A DNA stretch of 64,000 nt, taken from assembly GCA_041397645.1 (NCBI GenBank), contig JAWKWE010000004.1:2728001-2792000 (forward strand). The letters are read 5' to 3'. Source of the stretch: Hyphomicrobiaceae bacterium (lineage in GTDB: Bacteria > Pseudomonadota > Alphaproteobacteria > Rhizobiales > Hyphomicrobiaceae). Position 1 is the first letter of the stretch, and the number at the start of each line of letters is the position of its first letter. The notes below the pieces were generated by a model. The model was not told the DNA's origin. It made no database searches and was given only the letters and a program-made list of their open reading frames with translations. The translations under genes were made by a program, and so were the position numbers. Positions 10,755-20,361 of this stretch are shown here, piece after piece.

Positions 10755-11069
10755 GCCGTGCGCCGCAAATCGGCGTGGCGAGGCGTGTCATACAGCATTT
10801 GCCTTGAGTTTGTGCACTCAGAGCAGCCATGTGTTGGCCGCATGAGCGGACCCGGCTCCGGTCGTGCTTCGACCGGGTCGGTCAAGGGGGGAGGGCAGGG
10901 CTTGTCGGCGCGCGGCCTTTCCAGTCTTTGCTCCCGCTCAGCATGGCCGGCCAAGCGCGCCGTGGGCCTTTGAAAAGCCCTGAAAATTCGCCCGTGACCA
11001 TTGGACCGGAGCGGTTTGGTCCTTCAAGCTTGCAACAGAGGCAAAAGCCGGGTAATCGCACCCCCTTGG
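10755..11069. other. Spacer before tRNA-Lys; no gene seen
   Basis: Reading frames here are short and unlike any protein I know. One small hairpin, CCGGTCG / CGACCGG with a TGCTT loop, lies at 10858-10876 without a T-run. The tRNA promoter is presumably near 11020-11060. Confidence 0.4.
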
Positions 11070-11144
11070 GGGCCCGTAGCTCAGCGGTAGAGCATCTGAC
11101 TTTTAATCAGAGGGTCGTTGGTTCGATCCCAACCGGGCTCACCA
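11070..11144 (+). tRNA. tRNA-Lys (anticodon UUU)
   Basis: 75 bases including encoded CCA. Acceptor stem GGGCCCG pairs with CGGGCTC (one G-U pair); D arm GCTCAGCGGTAGAGC; anticodon stem TCTGA/TCAGA with loop CTTTTAA giving anticodon TTT; T arm GTTGG-TTCGATC-CCAAC; discriminator A. It borders the accessory region that follows, and tRNA 3' ends are common integration sites, but no integrase is seen. Confidence 0.97.
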
Positions 11145-11988
11145 GTGTTTTCAGATAATTAGCGCGCCCTGTCGCGCGCGACGGGTAACCGGGGAAGCGC
11201 CTGGGGAAGCAGTCGTTCGCGTTTTGACCTGCTCGACTTCTTCGGACCGTTCTTAGCTTGAGAGATCAGCCCTCCCCGAGCCTCCGCTCGCTCACACCGC
11301 AAGCTGTCACAAAGCATTCGACGACGGACATATAAGCGCAAAACGGCTCAAATAAATTTGTTCTGCTGAGATTTCGACGGCTTGAATGCGTGCGCTGCAT
11401 CATCCTGGTTGATGCTGTACTAGCATCATGAATTAGCAATTGAAGCCGAATTGGCGCGGTGCAGCGGTGCACTTCATTCGCAATCGCAAAGAAAACGACA
11501 AGTGGACAACAATCTTGAGTGCAGTAGTCCTGACGCCTAGCATCGATATGGTTGCGAACATCAAGCGAGCAGCGGTGCTGCTTGAACGGGCTTTCGATAA
11601 TCCGCGGTCACTCGAAGTCGCATTAGGCTTTGACCGCGGCAACTGGGTAAAAGCTTTCAGCTTGTTCTTTTTGGGAAGTTGCGAGCGACCCTGCTTTCAC
11701 GGAGGGTATTATGACGTTTCCCACAGCCAAATTGATGGGAAAGATAGCTGATGTTCACACTAGAGTGTCTCCAACAGACAGTCATCGCGGAAGCTGCAGC
11801 GGGGCGTCGTTCAAAGCGCCAGAATTCCAATCGCGGGGTTCTGTTAAACTGAATGCGATAATTCTCGCAGTCCTAGACCGGGACAGCGAGTTGCGCCATG
11901 ACCATCTGCGTAAGCGTTGGCAGGCCGTTATCAGAAAAGCACGCTAAGCAGTATGAGCCTTGATTGAATAGGCGGCTTTTGCCCGAAT
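11145..11988. other. Long non-coding or degenerate stretch after tRNA-Lys
   Basis: 844 bases without a supported gene. Short open frames exist (for example 11440-11751 on +), but none has a recognisable motif or good ribosome site. Base composition is visibly less GC-rich than the core genes to the left, consistent with acquired or decayed DNA. Confidence 0.45.
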
Positions 11989-14913
11989 TTATGGATGCAC
12001 AAGCAAATAATCCTCAGCGTCACGCCCCCGGAAAAACTGTGGGTCTTGGTTCGCTCCTCGCTTCTTGGCCAATTCGCTAACTCGGCGTGCCAGATAGCTC
12101 GCCATATCCTTGGTTGATATGATCTCGGACTTCTCTCCGTCGAGCGCTTCCAAGAAGGCAAATGTAAACAATCCGTGCCCGATTGATTCGTCCTCGAGCG
12201 AAAGCTGGTCGAATCGAGTTGCCGTGTAGGCAATTATGTTGGCGCGGTAAGCCGCGTTTCCAAGGCGAGGATTGTAGGAGTTGCCTGAATGGCACGTATC
12301 GACGACTAGAATTCGGCGTCCCTTCGCAAGTTCAAGAGCTTCTTGAAGCGCGAACCAAGTCACGACAGTAGAGCTTCGCAAGGTCCTTCCACTCCATGCG
12401 CTATCACTCGCAAGAAATCGATAGCTACCCCTGTCGTTGAGACCGTGGCCAGCAACGAAGAGCACAAGTGTATCATTCTCTTTTGCCCTCTTAAATAGAT
12501 CGACAGCATCTAGAATGTTAGCCGCCGTGGGAGTGTCATCCGGATTTCCATCGTTCGTCAGAACACGCCTAACCGTTGTTTTGTGGCTTCGGCCGAGCCG
12601 CCGCTCCACCATGTCTGCGAGTGCACGCGCATCGTCGCCGGCAAAGCGCAAATTGCAACTTGACCTACCCTTCGGGCCGCACCGGTTCCCAAGCCCCGGA
12701 TATTCGTCAACGCCGATGGCAACGATGTAGAGTGCGCCACGCTCATCGAGACGGCCTTTTCCATTGTGATTAAGCGCAATCGTTTCTGATCGCTCTCCAA
12801 CATCATTAACAAGCGACACCCGGACGTCGTTGTGTCCTTCGTAGAGAGGGACCTCAAGATCTAGGTCACCTTGCGAGAACCCGCCGGTGCCTGTGGGCGA
12901 AGAGATGCGGGCAACTTGCACACCATTGACTGTTACATTGACCAACTTGATTGGATCGGAATTCTCTTCGATTGATATTCTAACCTGAGCGACTTCGGGT
13001 GTATTCGTTCCCTGAGCCGGATCTGCGATGCGAAATGATGGAATGCTCCGACTGAGGAGTTCACCGAGATTGGTGCGCGTGCCCTCGGCCTCCTCGACTG
13101 CCTTCTCCGCAGACGCAAGGATCAAGGCTCGTTCTACAATGTCGGGGCGGTGAAGATGCTGCCCAAGCTGATCTGCGTCGACGTAATCTGCGGTACGCTC
13201 AACGCCGCGGTTGATCTGCCAGCCAACAATGTGATCTGCACCAGGAGAGCCCGTGTAGTAGCCGTCGGGTGTCCAAGCTATCCAAGTCCCGTCAGCACCT
13301 GGGAACAGGGTGACAATGAGTTTCCTTGTCGCGACATTCCAGAGCCGCACGGTCTGATCGAGACTCGCTGAGGCAAGGAGATTTCCATCTTCCGTCGTTG
13401 CGACGGAGAGGATCTGATCCGTGTGGCCGATAAGCGAGCCAATCGACCGGCCGTCGAGGTCAAAGACCGTCAAAGTTCCAGCTGCCCCCCCGCTAACAAT
13501 CTCTTTGCCATGGGCCACAAACGTGAATGCTGAGTGCATAAATCCATTGGTCGCATCGCGTTGAATGATCGCCCTTATTTTTCCCTTTTCCCGGATCTCT
13601 AGCGTATCGTCCCGACGCTTCGAAGCCGGTCCGCTACCGGTGGTAAGCACGGTGTCCAAATACGATGTGCGGGCACGCAAAAAAGTGCTGTCTTCTCCAG
13701 CCTTCACCGTCTCCGGTTCACCGAGTGGATGATTTTGCGCAGGCAGTTTGAGCTTACTGGCCAGCGGGGCTGGTTTGTTTGGGCAGCTCAGCAATTGGGG
13801 GCATGGATCGGTTATGCCCCACGCCACTTCTTGCGCGTCTTTGGCGAAGGCCACTTGCCAAACGGCCTTGCCAATTCCTGCAAGTGCAATGTCACGCCGT
13901 CCTGTATCGAGCGTCCAGATGTGCACCTCATGCCCCTCTCCGCCAGCGGAAGCTGCACGTATTCCATCAGGGGCGAGCGTCAGGGCAGTGACCACATTGT
14001 CGTGACCGACGTAAACCGGCTTCGATGTTCCAGTCCTAACATCAAACGCCCGAACCGACGTATCGAGACAATCGCAAGAGGCCAGGAGAGCGCTCCCGTC
14101 ATTGCGAAATACCAACGTGCGCACCGTTCCCTCGAGCGACGCTAGTCTCGCTTGGACCGCCTCTTGGCCAGTCTCTATTTTGCGGAGCTCGCCGTTGGCC
14201 AAGCCTGCCACAATTAGCTCCGATTGAGGAGAGATAGCGAGCGTGGTCACGCGAGCATTCAAGTGATACTCCCGCTTGGGTGTGCCGTCGGAAATATTCC
14301 AGAGGCGTACGACTCCGTCAGCGTCTGCTGTCACCGCCGTCGCACCCACTTCAGCAAATCCTATGGAGGTTACAGAGACCTTCTTCTGAGACGCGAATGT
14401 CTTCAACGCCGTTCGATTTTCGACATCCCAGAGGATTGCAGACCCGTCTGCACTTCCCGAAAGGAGAAGGCGCCCATCGGGAGAGAAAGCGAGCGAAGTC
14501 AGGGCATCGGTGTGCCCCTTGAAAAGGGCAACCTGTTTACGATGCGCAAGATCGTACAGCCGCACGTCGCCGCAGCATGGCTCAAATGCGCCGTCAGCAC
14601 TGAACCAGCCTCCTGCCGCCAGCCAGCGGTCATCAGGCGAGATCGCCAAGGCTGTAATGCTGCCCTCTTTGCCGGGCCCTATCTGGCCTCTCAGCACAAA
14701 TTCAGTTTTCGAGGTAGCTAGGTCCCAAATGCGGATGAGCTTGTCGTCTCCCGCAGACACGAGTCGATTTGCGGAACGGAAGAAGGCTACGGACCTGACG
14801 ATGCCAAGATGCCCGCCTGTCTCAAGCATCAGCTGTGGTAGGCTATCAGCGGCTGCGCAAGGCGGCATTAGGAAAAGTAAAGCTGCCAACTTAATGATCC
14901 GAACCAGTCGCAT
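11989..14913 (-). CDS. Exported WD40-repeat caspase-family (C14) protein
   Basis: About 974 residues. The start at 14913 is preferred because it gives a proper signal peptide (MRLVRIIKLAALLF ... CAAADS); the frame extends 21 codons upstream. Residues about 35-330 and 480-570 contain WD40-type repeats (HLGIVRSVAFF, HTDALTSLAFSPDG, SGSADGSAILWDVE, HTDQILSVATTEDG, SASLDQTVRLWNV). A beta-rich linker follows, then a C-terminal caspase-like domain: YIVAIGVDEY, catalytic His about 823 in VLFVAGHGLND, catalytic Cys about 874 in ILVVDTCHSGN. The catalytic pair is intact. The protein is likely periplasmic. It is transcribed away from the small exported-protein pair and the CHASE2 operon, sharing a 160-base spacer with them. 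Confidence 0.9.
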   Translation of the reverse strand: MRLVRIIKLAALLFLMPPCAAADSLPQLMLETGGHLGIVRSVAFFRSANRLVSAGDDKLIRIWDLATSKTEFVLRGQIGPGKEGSITALAISPDDRWLAAGGWFSADGAFEPCCGDVRLYDLAHRKQVALFKGHTDALTSLAFSPDGRLLLSGSADGSAILWDVENRTALKTFASQKKVSVTSIGFAEVGATAVTADADGVVRLWNISDGTPKREYHLNARVTTLAISPQSELIVAGLANGELRKIETGQEAVQARLASLEGTVRTLVFRNDGSALLASCDCLDTSVRAFDVRTGTSKPVYVGHDNVVTALTLAPDGIRAASAGGEGHEVHIWTLDTGRRDIALAGIGKAVWQVAFAKDAQEVAWGITDPCPQLLSCPNKPAPLASKLKLPAQNHPLGEPETVKAGEDSTFLRARTSYLDTVLTTGSGPASKRRDDTLEIREKGKIRAIIQRDATNGFMHSAFTFVAHGKEIVSGGAAGTLTVFDLDGRSIGSLIGHTDQILSVATTEDGNLLASASLDQTVRLWNVATRKLIVTLFPGADGTWIAWTPDGYYTGSPGADHIVGWQINRGVERTADYVDADQLGQHLHRPDIVERALILASAEKAVEEAEGTRTNLGELLSRSIPSFRIADPAQGTNTPEVAQVRISIEENSDPIKLVNVTVNGVQVARISSPTGTGGFSQGDLDLEVPLYEGHNDVRVSLVNDVGERSETIALNHNGKGRLDERGALYIVAIGVDEYPGLGNRCGPKGRSSCNLRFAGDDARALADMVERRLGRSHKTTVRRVLTNDGNPDDTPTAANILDAVDLFKRAKENDTLVLFVAGHGLNDRGSYRFLASDSAWSGRTLRSSTVVTWFALQEALELAKGRRILVVDTCHSGNSYNPRLGNAAYRANIIAYTATRFDQLSLEDESIGHGLFTFAFLEALDGEKSEIISTKDMASYLARRVSELAKKRGANQDPQFFRGRDAEDYLLVHP

Positions 14914-15075
14914 GGTCCCAGCCTCTAGAACGAACCATTCGGAAGCGTAGTCCAGCCACGCATCTCCACCAAGCATAAAGATCGCCTAAACTTGTCAGAG
15001 GAGGTTGGAAACTGTCATAAGCGGGAGTATAAAGGATACTGATGATTACATCGTAGTATTTGCGTTTGCTTGCGC

Positions 15076-15611
15076 ATGAGGCGTAGCATGCCACGAATTT
15101 CTCCTGTTATTTTAATTGTTTTTCTCGCAGCTCAACAAAACGGGGCGCTAGCAGCAGCGTGCCGCGATATTCTCCCTCTCGACGATCACCAGCTGACCCA
15201 AGAAGAAATGCGCGCCTGCCTAGAGCCGAGGGCGAAAGCAATGGTTGCCCTGCATCTGCTTGGTGAACGCCAATTCACCTGGAAGGATTTTGGCGAGCTC
15301 GGTCAGATGTGCAAGGCCGGTAGCCGCCAGGAGCTCAGCAGCGACCCCATAGAATGGGCGTCTCAGGTCGTCCGCTGTCCATCGCCAAAGGAGCGCTGCG
15401 GATGCCCCCTCCCCCGGATAACAGCTTGGGCGCGCGGTTTATGCCGGAGCAGGCGGAGGCAGAAGGTCTGCGCAGCGTGAATTTGAAGCTCATAAAGCAG
15501 GAAGCCGGGATCATCAGCCGAGAGATTATCGCGCAGTGCGAGGATATTCGAAACCGCCTGAAAGGAATGGATGGCGTTAAGGTCAAACGCAAGTGCGGTT
15601 CGCTCCGGTGA
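15076..15611 (+). pseudogene. Exported small Cys-containing protein, paralogue A, with frameshift
   Basis: Two overlapping frames together match the intact next gene. Frame one (from ATG 15076 or 15088) has a signal peptide ending ALAA, then LTQEEMRACLEPRA, WKDFGELGQMCKAG and CPSPKERCGC. From there the match continues in the frame one base back: RFMPEQAEAEGLRSV, IKQEAGIISREI, CEDIRNRLKGMDGVKVKRK. The change falls at CCCCCTCCCCC (15405-15415); one added base restores a continuous protein of about 178 residues. It could be a true deletion, a sequencing or assembly error in the C tract, or a slippage site. Function unknown. Confidence 0.7.
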
Positions 15612-15620
15612 GTGGAGATA

Positions 15621-16151
15621 ATGGATGATATGCGCAATGGATTATTGGCCATATTGCTCGTGGCGATAAGCTTTTTGCCTAGTTCCCCCGCCTTTGCGGC
15701 GTCATGTCAGGACAGTCTCCCGATTGATGAGCGCGAATTGACCCAGGACGAAGTACGCGAATGCTTGAAACCGCGTGCGGAAGTCATAGTCGCGTTCAAG
15801 CTGCTGGGCGAAAAAGAGCTGAGCTGGAAGGATTTCGGAGAAATTCACCGCAAGTGCGGGGCTGGTGGAGACGAGGCATTGAGCGATGACCCCGTCGTAT
15901 GGGCGGGACAAGTTTCTACCTGTCCATCGCCCAAGACGGATTGCGGTTGCAGTGTGAGCGACTTTGCAGGTAGCCGTTTTATGCCGGATCCTCCTGAAGC
16001 CGCATCTGTTCGTGACAAAAATTTGGCGTTGATAAAGCGCGAGGGGGCGCTGCTTACGAGGCAGGCCTTTGACGATTGCGAGGCAATTCGTTCCCGACTT
16101 GAAGCTGTGCAAGGCGTGAAGATCAAGCGTAAATGCAAGAACCTCAGGTAA
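15621..16151 (+). CDS. Exported small Cys-containing protein, paralogue B
   Basis: 176 residues from ATG 15621 (a GTG at 15612 is also in frame). Signal peptide with cleavage near AFAA-SCQD. About half the residues match the preceding frameshifted gene, including every cysteine: SCQDSLP, REC, HRKCGAGG, TCPSPKTDCGC, DDCEAIRSRL and KRKCKNLR. The even number of cysteines fits disulfides in the periplasm. I do not recognise the family. It sits between the WD40-caspase and CHASE2 genes, and the tandem copy suggests local duplication. Confidence 0.75.
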   Translation: MDDMRNGLLAILLVAISFLPSSPAFAASCQDSLPIDERELTQDEVRECLKPRAEVIVAFKLLGEKELSWKDFGEIHRKCGAGGDEALSDDPVVWAGQVSTCPSPKTDCGCSVSDFAGSRFMPDPPEAASVRDKNLALIKREGALLTRQAFDDCEAIRSRLEAVQGVKIKRKCKNLR

Positions 16152-16299
16152 GAATGGGTGAAGTCCCTTCCTTCATCAGAATGAAGGTGATCGCGACATG
16201 CAGAAGCATTCGTGGAACATCAAATAGCTCCACGATGGCGCATCGTTTGATCTCTATGGTTTCCGTCGAGGCCGTGGAGCGCAATTTGAAGAGGACGAG

Positions 16300-17685
16300 A
16301 TGAGCGAGCCAGGGCATTTCTCGCTTGAACGGGTCGTCGCTGCTGTTGCGAACCGGCGCGTGAGCTTCATCTCAGCCACACTTGTGCTCATCGCAGCTCT
16401 CATTTTCGGACGTGAAGCAATGAGTGAAATTCCCGAAATTGTCGAAGCAGGCTACGGTTACGATGCACAATTGCGTGCAACGCATCTCAGCCGCAGTCTT
16501 GCCACTCATAGTTTGCCTGTGACGTTCGTCGATGTGGACGACGAAGCGCTGAATGCGTGGGGTGACGCCACGCACACGACGCCACGTGCCAAGATAGCGG
16601 CGCTCATAGAACGAATTTTATCCAAGAACCCAGCTGCAATTTTCGTCGACTTCGATCTTTCAGGAGCCATGTCCTCGCCAGGTGACACAGATCTGGCCAA
16701 AGCGCTGGATGCCTATCCCCGCAATGGGCCCCCGCTGCTGCTGACGCGCGCTCTGCGGTCAATATCCTGCCCAGATGGTGTGTGCAGAGCTAATTCATGC
16801 GTCCCCGCGACACAAAGCAATCTTCAGTCCTCGCCCTTTGAAGGAGCCGTGGCCGGGAATGCTAATATGCGATGGGTTTCAAGTCTTTTCGCCGCCGACG
16901 GTGATGGCGTTGTCAGAAGTTGGCGCCTTTGGGAACCCGCCTGCGAGAAGGGAAAGATAACGGTGATCCCCTCGCCGCAGCTCGCCGCGCTCGCCCTTGC
17001 AGAACCGGAATCAGCGGGCGCTGGAAAGCTAGAGACTTATCTGGACTATGCAGCACAAGAAGCGCAGGGCATCCCGGCAATTCGACCTGATTGGCCCAAA
17101 AATCCTAAGGCCCGCAATGCGTTGATCCCCTTTTTGATCAAAGGCGGATCTCAAGAGCACGTGTCGGGCTGGACGGACGATCGCGGGTTTAGGTATCAGC
17201 GCATACGGGCCTTCAACCTGCTGCATGGGGAAATTGCTGAAACGGCGATAAAGGATCGGGTGGTGGTTCTCGGAGCAAGCTATGGTCCTGACACATTCAA
17301 AACACCGTTCGGAACCATGCCGGGATCAGCGCTTATTGCCAATGCCATTGCCGTCGCTCCGGCAATTCTCAACACGCAACCCGTCAGCACCTTTCTCCTT
17401 TTCTTGATCTCCTTTTTGCTCGCCACCGCCTATGCCACTGTCGCCAAGACACTTCGCGCTATCCCTGCGGGGTTTGTCATTCTTGCCCTAAGCTACGTGT
17501 GGTTATCGCTTGCAACTTATTGGCTCAATCCGGCCGATGCTGTGCATACCGTAAGCTACGCGTTGCTCATGCTCGGCGCCTTTCTTGCTATCGAATCCGC
17601 AATCGAGATTCTGTTGGAGCTTCCTAGCAACGGACTTTCAGCCGTCTTGAAGACTAGGAGCAGCGGCGCTTCTTCGAAACATTAG
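16300..17685 (+). CDS. CHASE2-domain membrane protein without output domain
   Basis: 461 residues: one N-terminal membrane helix (about 20-38), a large extracytoplasmic CHASE2 sensor region (about 45-365; VTFVDVDDEALNAWG, PRAKIAALIERI, KNPAAIFVDFDLSG, DRVVVLGASYGPDTFKTPFG and PGSALIANAIA are typical), and three C-terminal helices (about 370-440). CHASE2 normally feeds a kinase, cyclase or phosphodiesterase; here only about 20 residues follow the last helix, so it must signal through partners or act structurally. The FecR-like gene begins 10 bases after its stop, so they are co-transcribed. Confidence 0.87.
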   Translation: MSEPGHFSLERVVAAVANRRVSFISATLVLIAALIFGREAMSEIPEIVEAGYGYDAQLRATHLSRSLATHSLPVTFVDVDDEALNAWGDATHTTPRAKIAALIERILSKNPAAIFVDFDLSGAMSSPGDTDLAKALDAYPRNGPPLLLTRALRSISCPDGVCRANSCVPATQSNLQSSPFEGAVAGNANMRWVSSLFAADGDGVVRSWRLWEPACEKGKITVIPSPQLAALALAEPESAGAGKLETYLDYAAQEAQGIPAIRPDWPKNPKARNALIPFLIKGGSQEHVSGWTDDRGFRYQRIRAFNLLHGEIAETAIKDRVVVLGASYGPDTFKTPFGTMPGSALIANAIAVAPAILNTQPVSTFLLFLISFLLATAYATVAKTLRAIPAGFVILALSYVWLSLATYWLNPADAVHTVSYALLMLGAFLAIESAIEILLELPSNGLSAVLKTRSSGASSKH

Positions 17686-17695
17686 GTCACAAAAC

Positions 17696-18598
17696 ATGAG
17701 ACGCTTGGCGCCGACGAAATTTGTCATACTGGGAATACTACTTTCCATTCTGCCCGGAGCTGTCGTCCACGCTGAAGAAGTGCCGGCTGGCGTCGCCATA
17801 GACATAGAACCCAAAGATGCAGGCGCGGCGGAGATCCAGTTTAAGCGCGACGGCAAACTCTATCCCTTGCGTGAGCACGAGCTCCTTTATGCCAACGACG
17901 AATTGGTATTCCCTCCTGGAAGCGAGAGCTCGGTCAAGGTTCTCGTCGATGCAAATCGCCAAGTAACACTAAACGCACAACATACAAAGCTGCCGCCTGC
18001 GAATTGGAGTGGTTTACAGGGCCTGCTGCCCAGATTTGCATCAGCTTACCGCTGGCTATATTCGCGTGGCACCAGCGATAACGAAGGACCGCGTAACGCG
18101 GTGTCGCGTGAACTTTCTGCGGAACTCCCCCCGTCCGTGCTTCCCGGACTGAGAGGCAACCTCGTGATTTCGAATGACGCCGACCCGCCGCTCTGGATTG
18201 GTTGGACGGAAGGCGAGGCGCCGTTCACGGTAACGGTTTCTGCGCAAGGGAAACTCATAAGTCAGGCAGAGATCTGCGGCGACGACCCCCCTCCTGAGGA
18301 CTGCCTCCGCGAGGCCCTTATAACTAATCTACCGGCAGGAACCGATGCTCTGGAGGTGAAAGTTACGGCGGCAGACCGTCAACAATGCACGAAGACCTTA
18401 AGCCGTCAATTCATTGCAAAGGCCCCCCAAGACGAGCCACTCGGCGACTTGGGGGCCTTTTTAGCCGCTGTTCAACTGCTCGACCAGGATGACGGGGCGT
18501 ACGCTCTCGAGAGTGCACGTATTCTGGCCAGCATACGTGAGCGTTATCCAGCGGCTCAAAAGCTCCTTGATCGCATGCGAGATGGCGAAGTGCCGTAA
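17696..18598 (+). CDS. Exported FecR-like protein
   Basis: 300 residues with a signal peptide (cleavage near VVHA-EEV). Residues about 45-100 (YPLREHELLYANDELVFPPG, then SVKVLVDANRQVTL) resemble the beta-roll of FecR domains in periplasmic proteins found beside CHASE2 proteins; the match is by eye. The C-terminal part carries helical residues (LAAVQLLDQDDGAYALESAR) and a four-cysteine middle segment. It lies 10 bases behind the CHASE2 gene. Oddly, a terminator-like hairpin lies inside the coding sequence at 18418-18460. Another reading would be a general exported protein of unknown fold. Confidence 0.6.
   Translation: MRRLAPTKFVILGILLSILPGAVVHAEEVPAGVAIDIEPKDAGAAEIQFKRDGKLYPLREHELLYANDELVFPPGSESSVKVLVDANRQVTLNAQHTKLPPANWSGLQGLLPRFASAYRWLYSRGTSDNEGPRNAVSRELSAELPPSVLPGLRGNLVISNDADPPLWIGWTEGEAPFTVTVSAQGKLISQAEICGDDPPPEDCLREALITNLPAGTDALEVKVTAADRQQCTKTLSRQFIAKAPQDEPLGDLGAFLAAVQLLDQDDGAYALESARILASIRERYPAAQKLLDRMRDGEVP
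18418..18462 (+). other. Terminator-like hairpin inside the FecR-like gene
   Basis: Outer arms AAAGGCCCCCCAAG (18418-18431) and CTTGGGGGCCTTT (18448-18460), one C bulged, with an inner CGAG/CTCG stem, followed by TT. It has the form of a Rho-independent terminator but lies about 140 bases before the stop codon. Confidence 0.5.
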
Positions 18599-18846
18599 GG
18601 CAGCGATCAGGATTAAGTCGGAGGGCGGAGTGCCCCTTACTTGGGCGAAGCGTTTAAGTGAGAGAGCCAATCGCGAAGGAACCTAGGTCGTGGTCCGATC
18701 TGATGCGCCACTCGACGGCCAGTGCTGTCAATGTTCATGCAGCAAATTCTGTGCCGACAAGTTAAAATAGCGTGACAATTGTGATGCTCAATCGGCCAAT
18801 TCGGACGTACATTATGTTAGGCTAACATTGTTATTGGGCGTGCGTC

Positions 18847-20361
18847 ATGCGAAAGCTCTTGGGGTTTTTTGTTGCATTTTGCGTTGTCGTGGTCCCACTC
18901 CCCCGTGCATTCGCGCTTGCCACCGCAAAAATTGGGATCGACATAAGGACACTGGAACCGTCAGACCGGATCGAAAAGAAAATTCCCTTTGGCGTTTTTA
19001 TTGAACGTGTTGCCGCCGACAGCCCGGCGGCAAGGGTCGGGCTCGAGCCTGGCGATGTCATTCTCGCCGTTGATACCCAGCCGGTAACTAGCGCTACAGA
19101 ATTTGTTAGAGCGCTTAAGGCCTTCGGAGAGCAGGACGCGATTTCACTGACTGTTATCGCCAAGAACGGGAAAGAAGCTGTCGTGGCGTTGCGCCTGGAC
19201 GGCGAGAGTTTAAGCTCGCGTGATACCAGTAGTCGGAGCGTGGCGGATCAGGATGACCAGCCGCGTAAGTACAGCTACAAACGCGCCTACAAGAGCAGCA
19301 AGTCTCAGTCCCCGTCGTCGGTTTCTCCACCGTCAAAATCGCCCTCTCAAGACCTTTGCGGGAACGGCGAATGCACGCCCGTGAAGGTTTATTATGCCAC
19401 CGACCGCCGCGGGAAAAACGACCCGTCACTCGGGCGAACCTATTCTGCAGAGCGGATTAGCAACCAGTCAATCGAAACCGGCATTTGCTGGGTGACGATT
19501 CCTAAGGCGCACGAGGTAGGTGAGATCGAAGTGCCAAGTCTAGTCTGGCTAGAGTTCCACCAGGACCCGTCCAAACATATCATCGTGGCGCGGACGAACG
19601 AGCTTGACTCGGGCAGCTTCTACAATAACGCGCGTGAAGATCTTGCCAAAGCTCCGACGAATAGCGCGCTGATCTACGTCCATGGCTACTGGAATACGTT
19701 TGAAGCAGCGGCGCAGCGAACGGCGCAATTGGCGTTCGATCTGAAGTTCAAGGGATTGCCCGTGTTCTTCAGTTGGCCGTCGCAGGGCAGATTTTTCGGC
19801 TACACCATGGACGAAACCAACGTTGAATGGGCAGCGACAGACCTTCGGAGATTTTTAAGCGACTTCGTCAGAACGACGGACGTAGAGCACGTCTATCTTG
19901 TGGCACACAGCATGGGCAACCGGGCTCTGCTGAAGGCGATTGCGCCGCTGATGACCGGCGATTCAGCCGTCCGCTCTAAGATAACGGAAGTCATTCTGGC
20001 GGCGCCCGATATCGACGCGGAGGTATTTAAGCGTGAAATCGCACCGATGATATTCACGGGAAGTCCCGCATCTACGCTTTACGCGTCGTCGCGCGATTGG
20101 GCATTACGCGCTTCGCGCTATTTTCATGGTTACCCGCGGGCGGGCGAAACGGACGAAGGCCTGACAATCGTATCCAACGTCGCGACTATTGATGCCTCAA
20201 ATGTCGATACTGATTGGCTCGGTCATGCATATTTTTCGCAGTCGAAGTCGATTATTTCGGACATTGATCAGATTTTTGAGGGGGTCAACAATCCTGACAA
20301 TCGCGAGAACATCGATGCCGGCGACTTCAACGGCGCCAAATATTGGGTCTTAGCAAAATAG
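18847..20361 (+). CDS. Exported PDZ-domain alpha/beta-hydrolase (DUF900 type)
   Basis: 504 residues. Signal peptide (about 1-24), a PDZ domain (about 45-118; GVFIERVAADSPAARVGLEP, GDVILAVDTQPV), a Ser/Lys-rich linker, then a DUF900 alpha/beta-hydrolase (about 178-470). Hydrolase features: VYYATDRRGK at its start, oxyanion-region YVHGYWN, nucleophile Ser355 in AHSMGN, Asp about 388 in APDID and His about 460 in LGHAY. The triad is intact, so an esterase, lipase or peptidase-like activity in the periplasm is likely, with the PDZ domain choosing the target. It is 248 bases after the FecR-like gene and may have its own promoter. Confidence 0.88.
   Translation: MRKLLGFFVAFCVVVVPLPRAFALATAKIGIDIRTLEPSDRIEKKIPFGVFIERVAADSPAARVGLEPGDVILAVDTQPVTSATEFVRALKAFGEQDAISLTVIAKNGKEAVVALRLDGESLSSRDTSSRSVADQDDQPRKYSYKRAYKSSKSQSPSSVSPPSKSPSQDLCGNGECTPVKVYYATDRRGKNDPSLGRTYSAERISNQSIETGICWVTIPKAHEVGEIEVPSLVWLEFHQDPSKHIIVARTNELDSGSFYNNAREDLAKAPTNSALIYVHGYWNTFEAAAQRTAQLAFDLKFKGLPVFFSWPSQGRFFGYTMDETNVEWAATDLRRFLSDFVRTTDVEHVYLVAHSMGNRALLKAIAPLMTGDSAVRSKITEVILAAPDIDAEVFKREIAPMIFTGSPASTLYASSRDWALRASRYFHGYPRAGETDEGLTIVSNVATIDASNVDTDWLGHAYFSQSKSIISDIDQIFEGVNNPDNRENIDAGDFNGAKYWVLAK

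Noticed and set aside
11440..11751. Open frame of 103 codons after tRNA-Lys
   Set aside because: No recognisable motif and no ribosome site; composition and position fit degenerate DNA.
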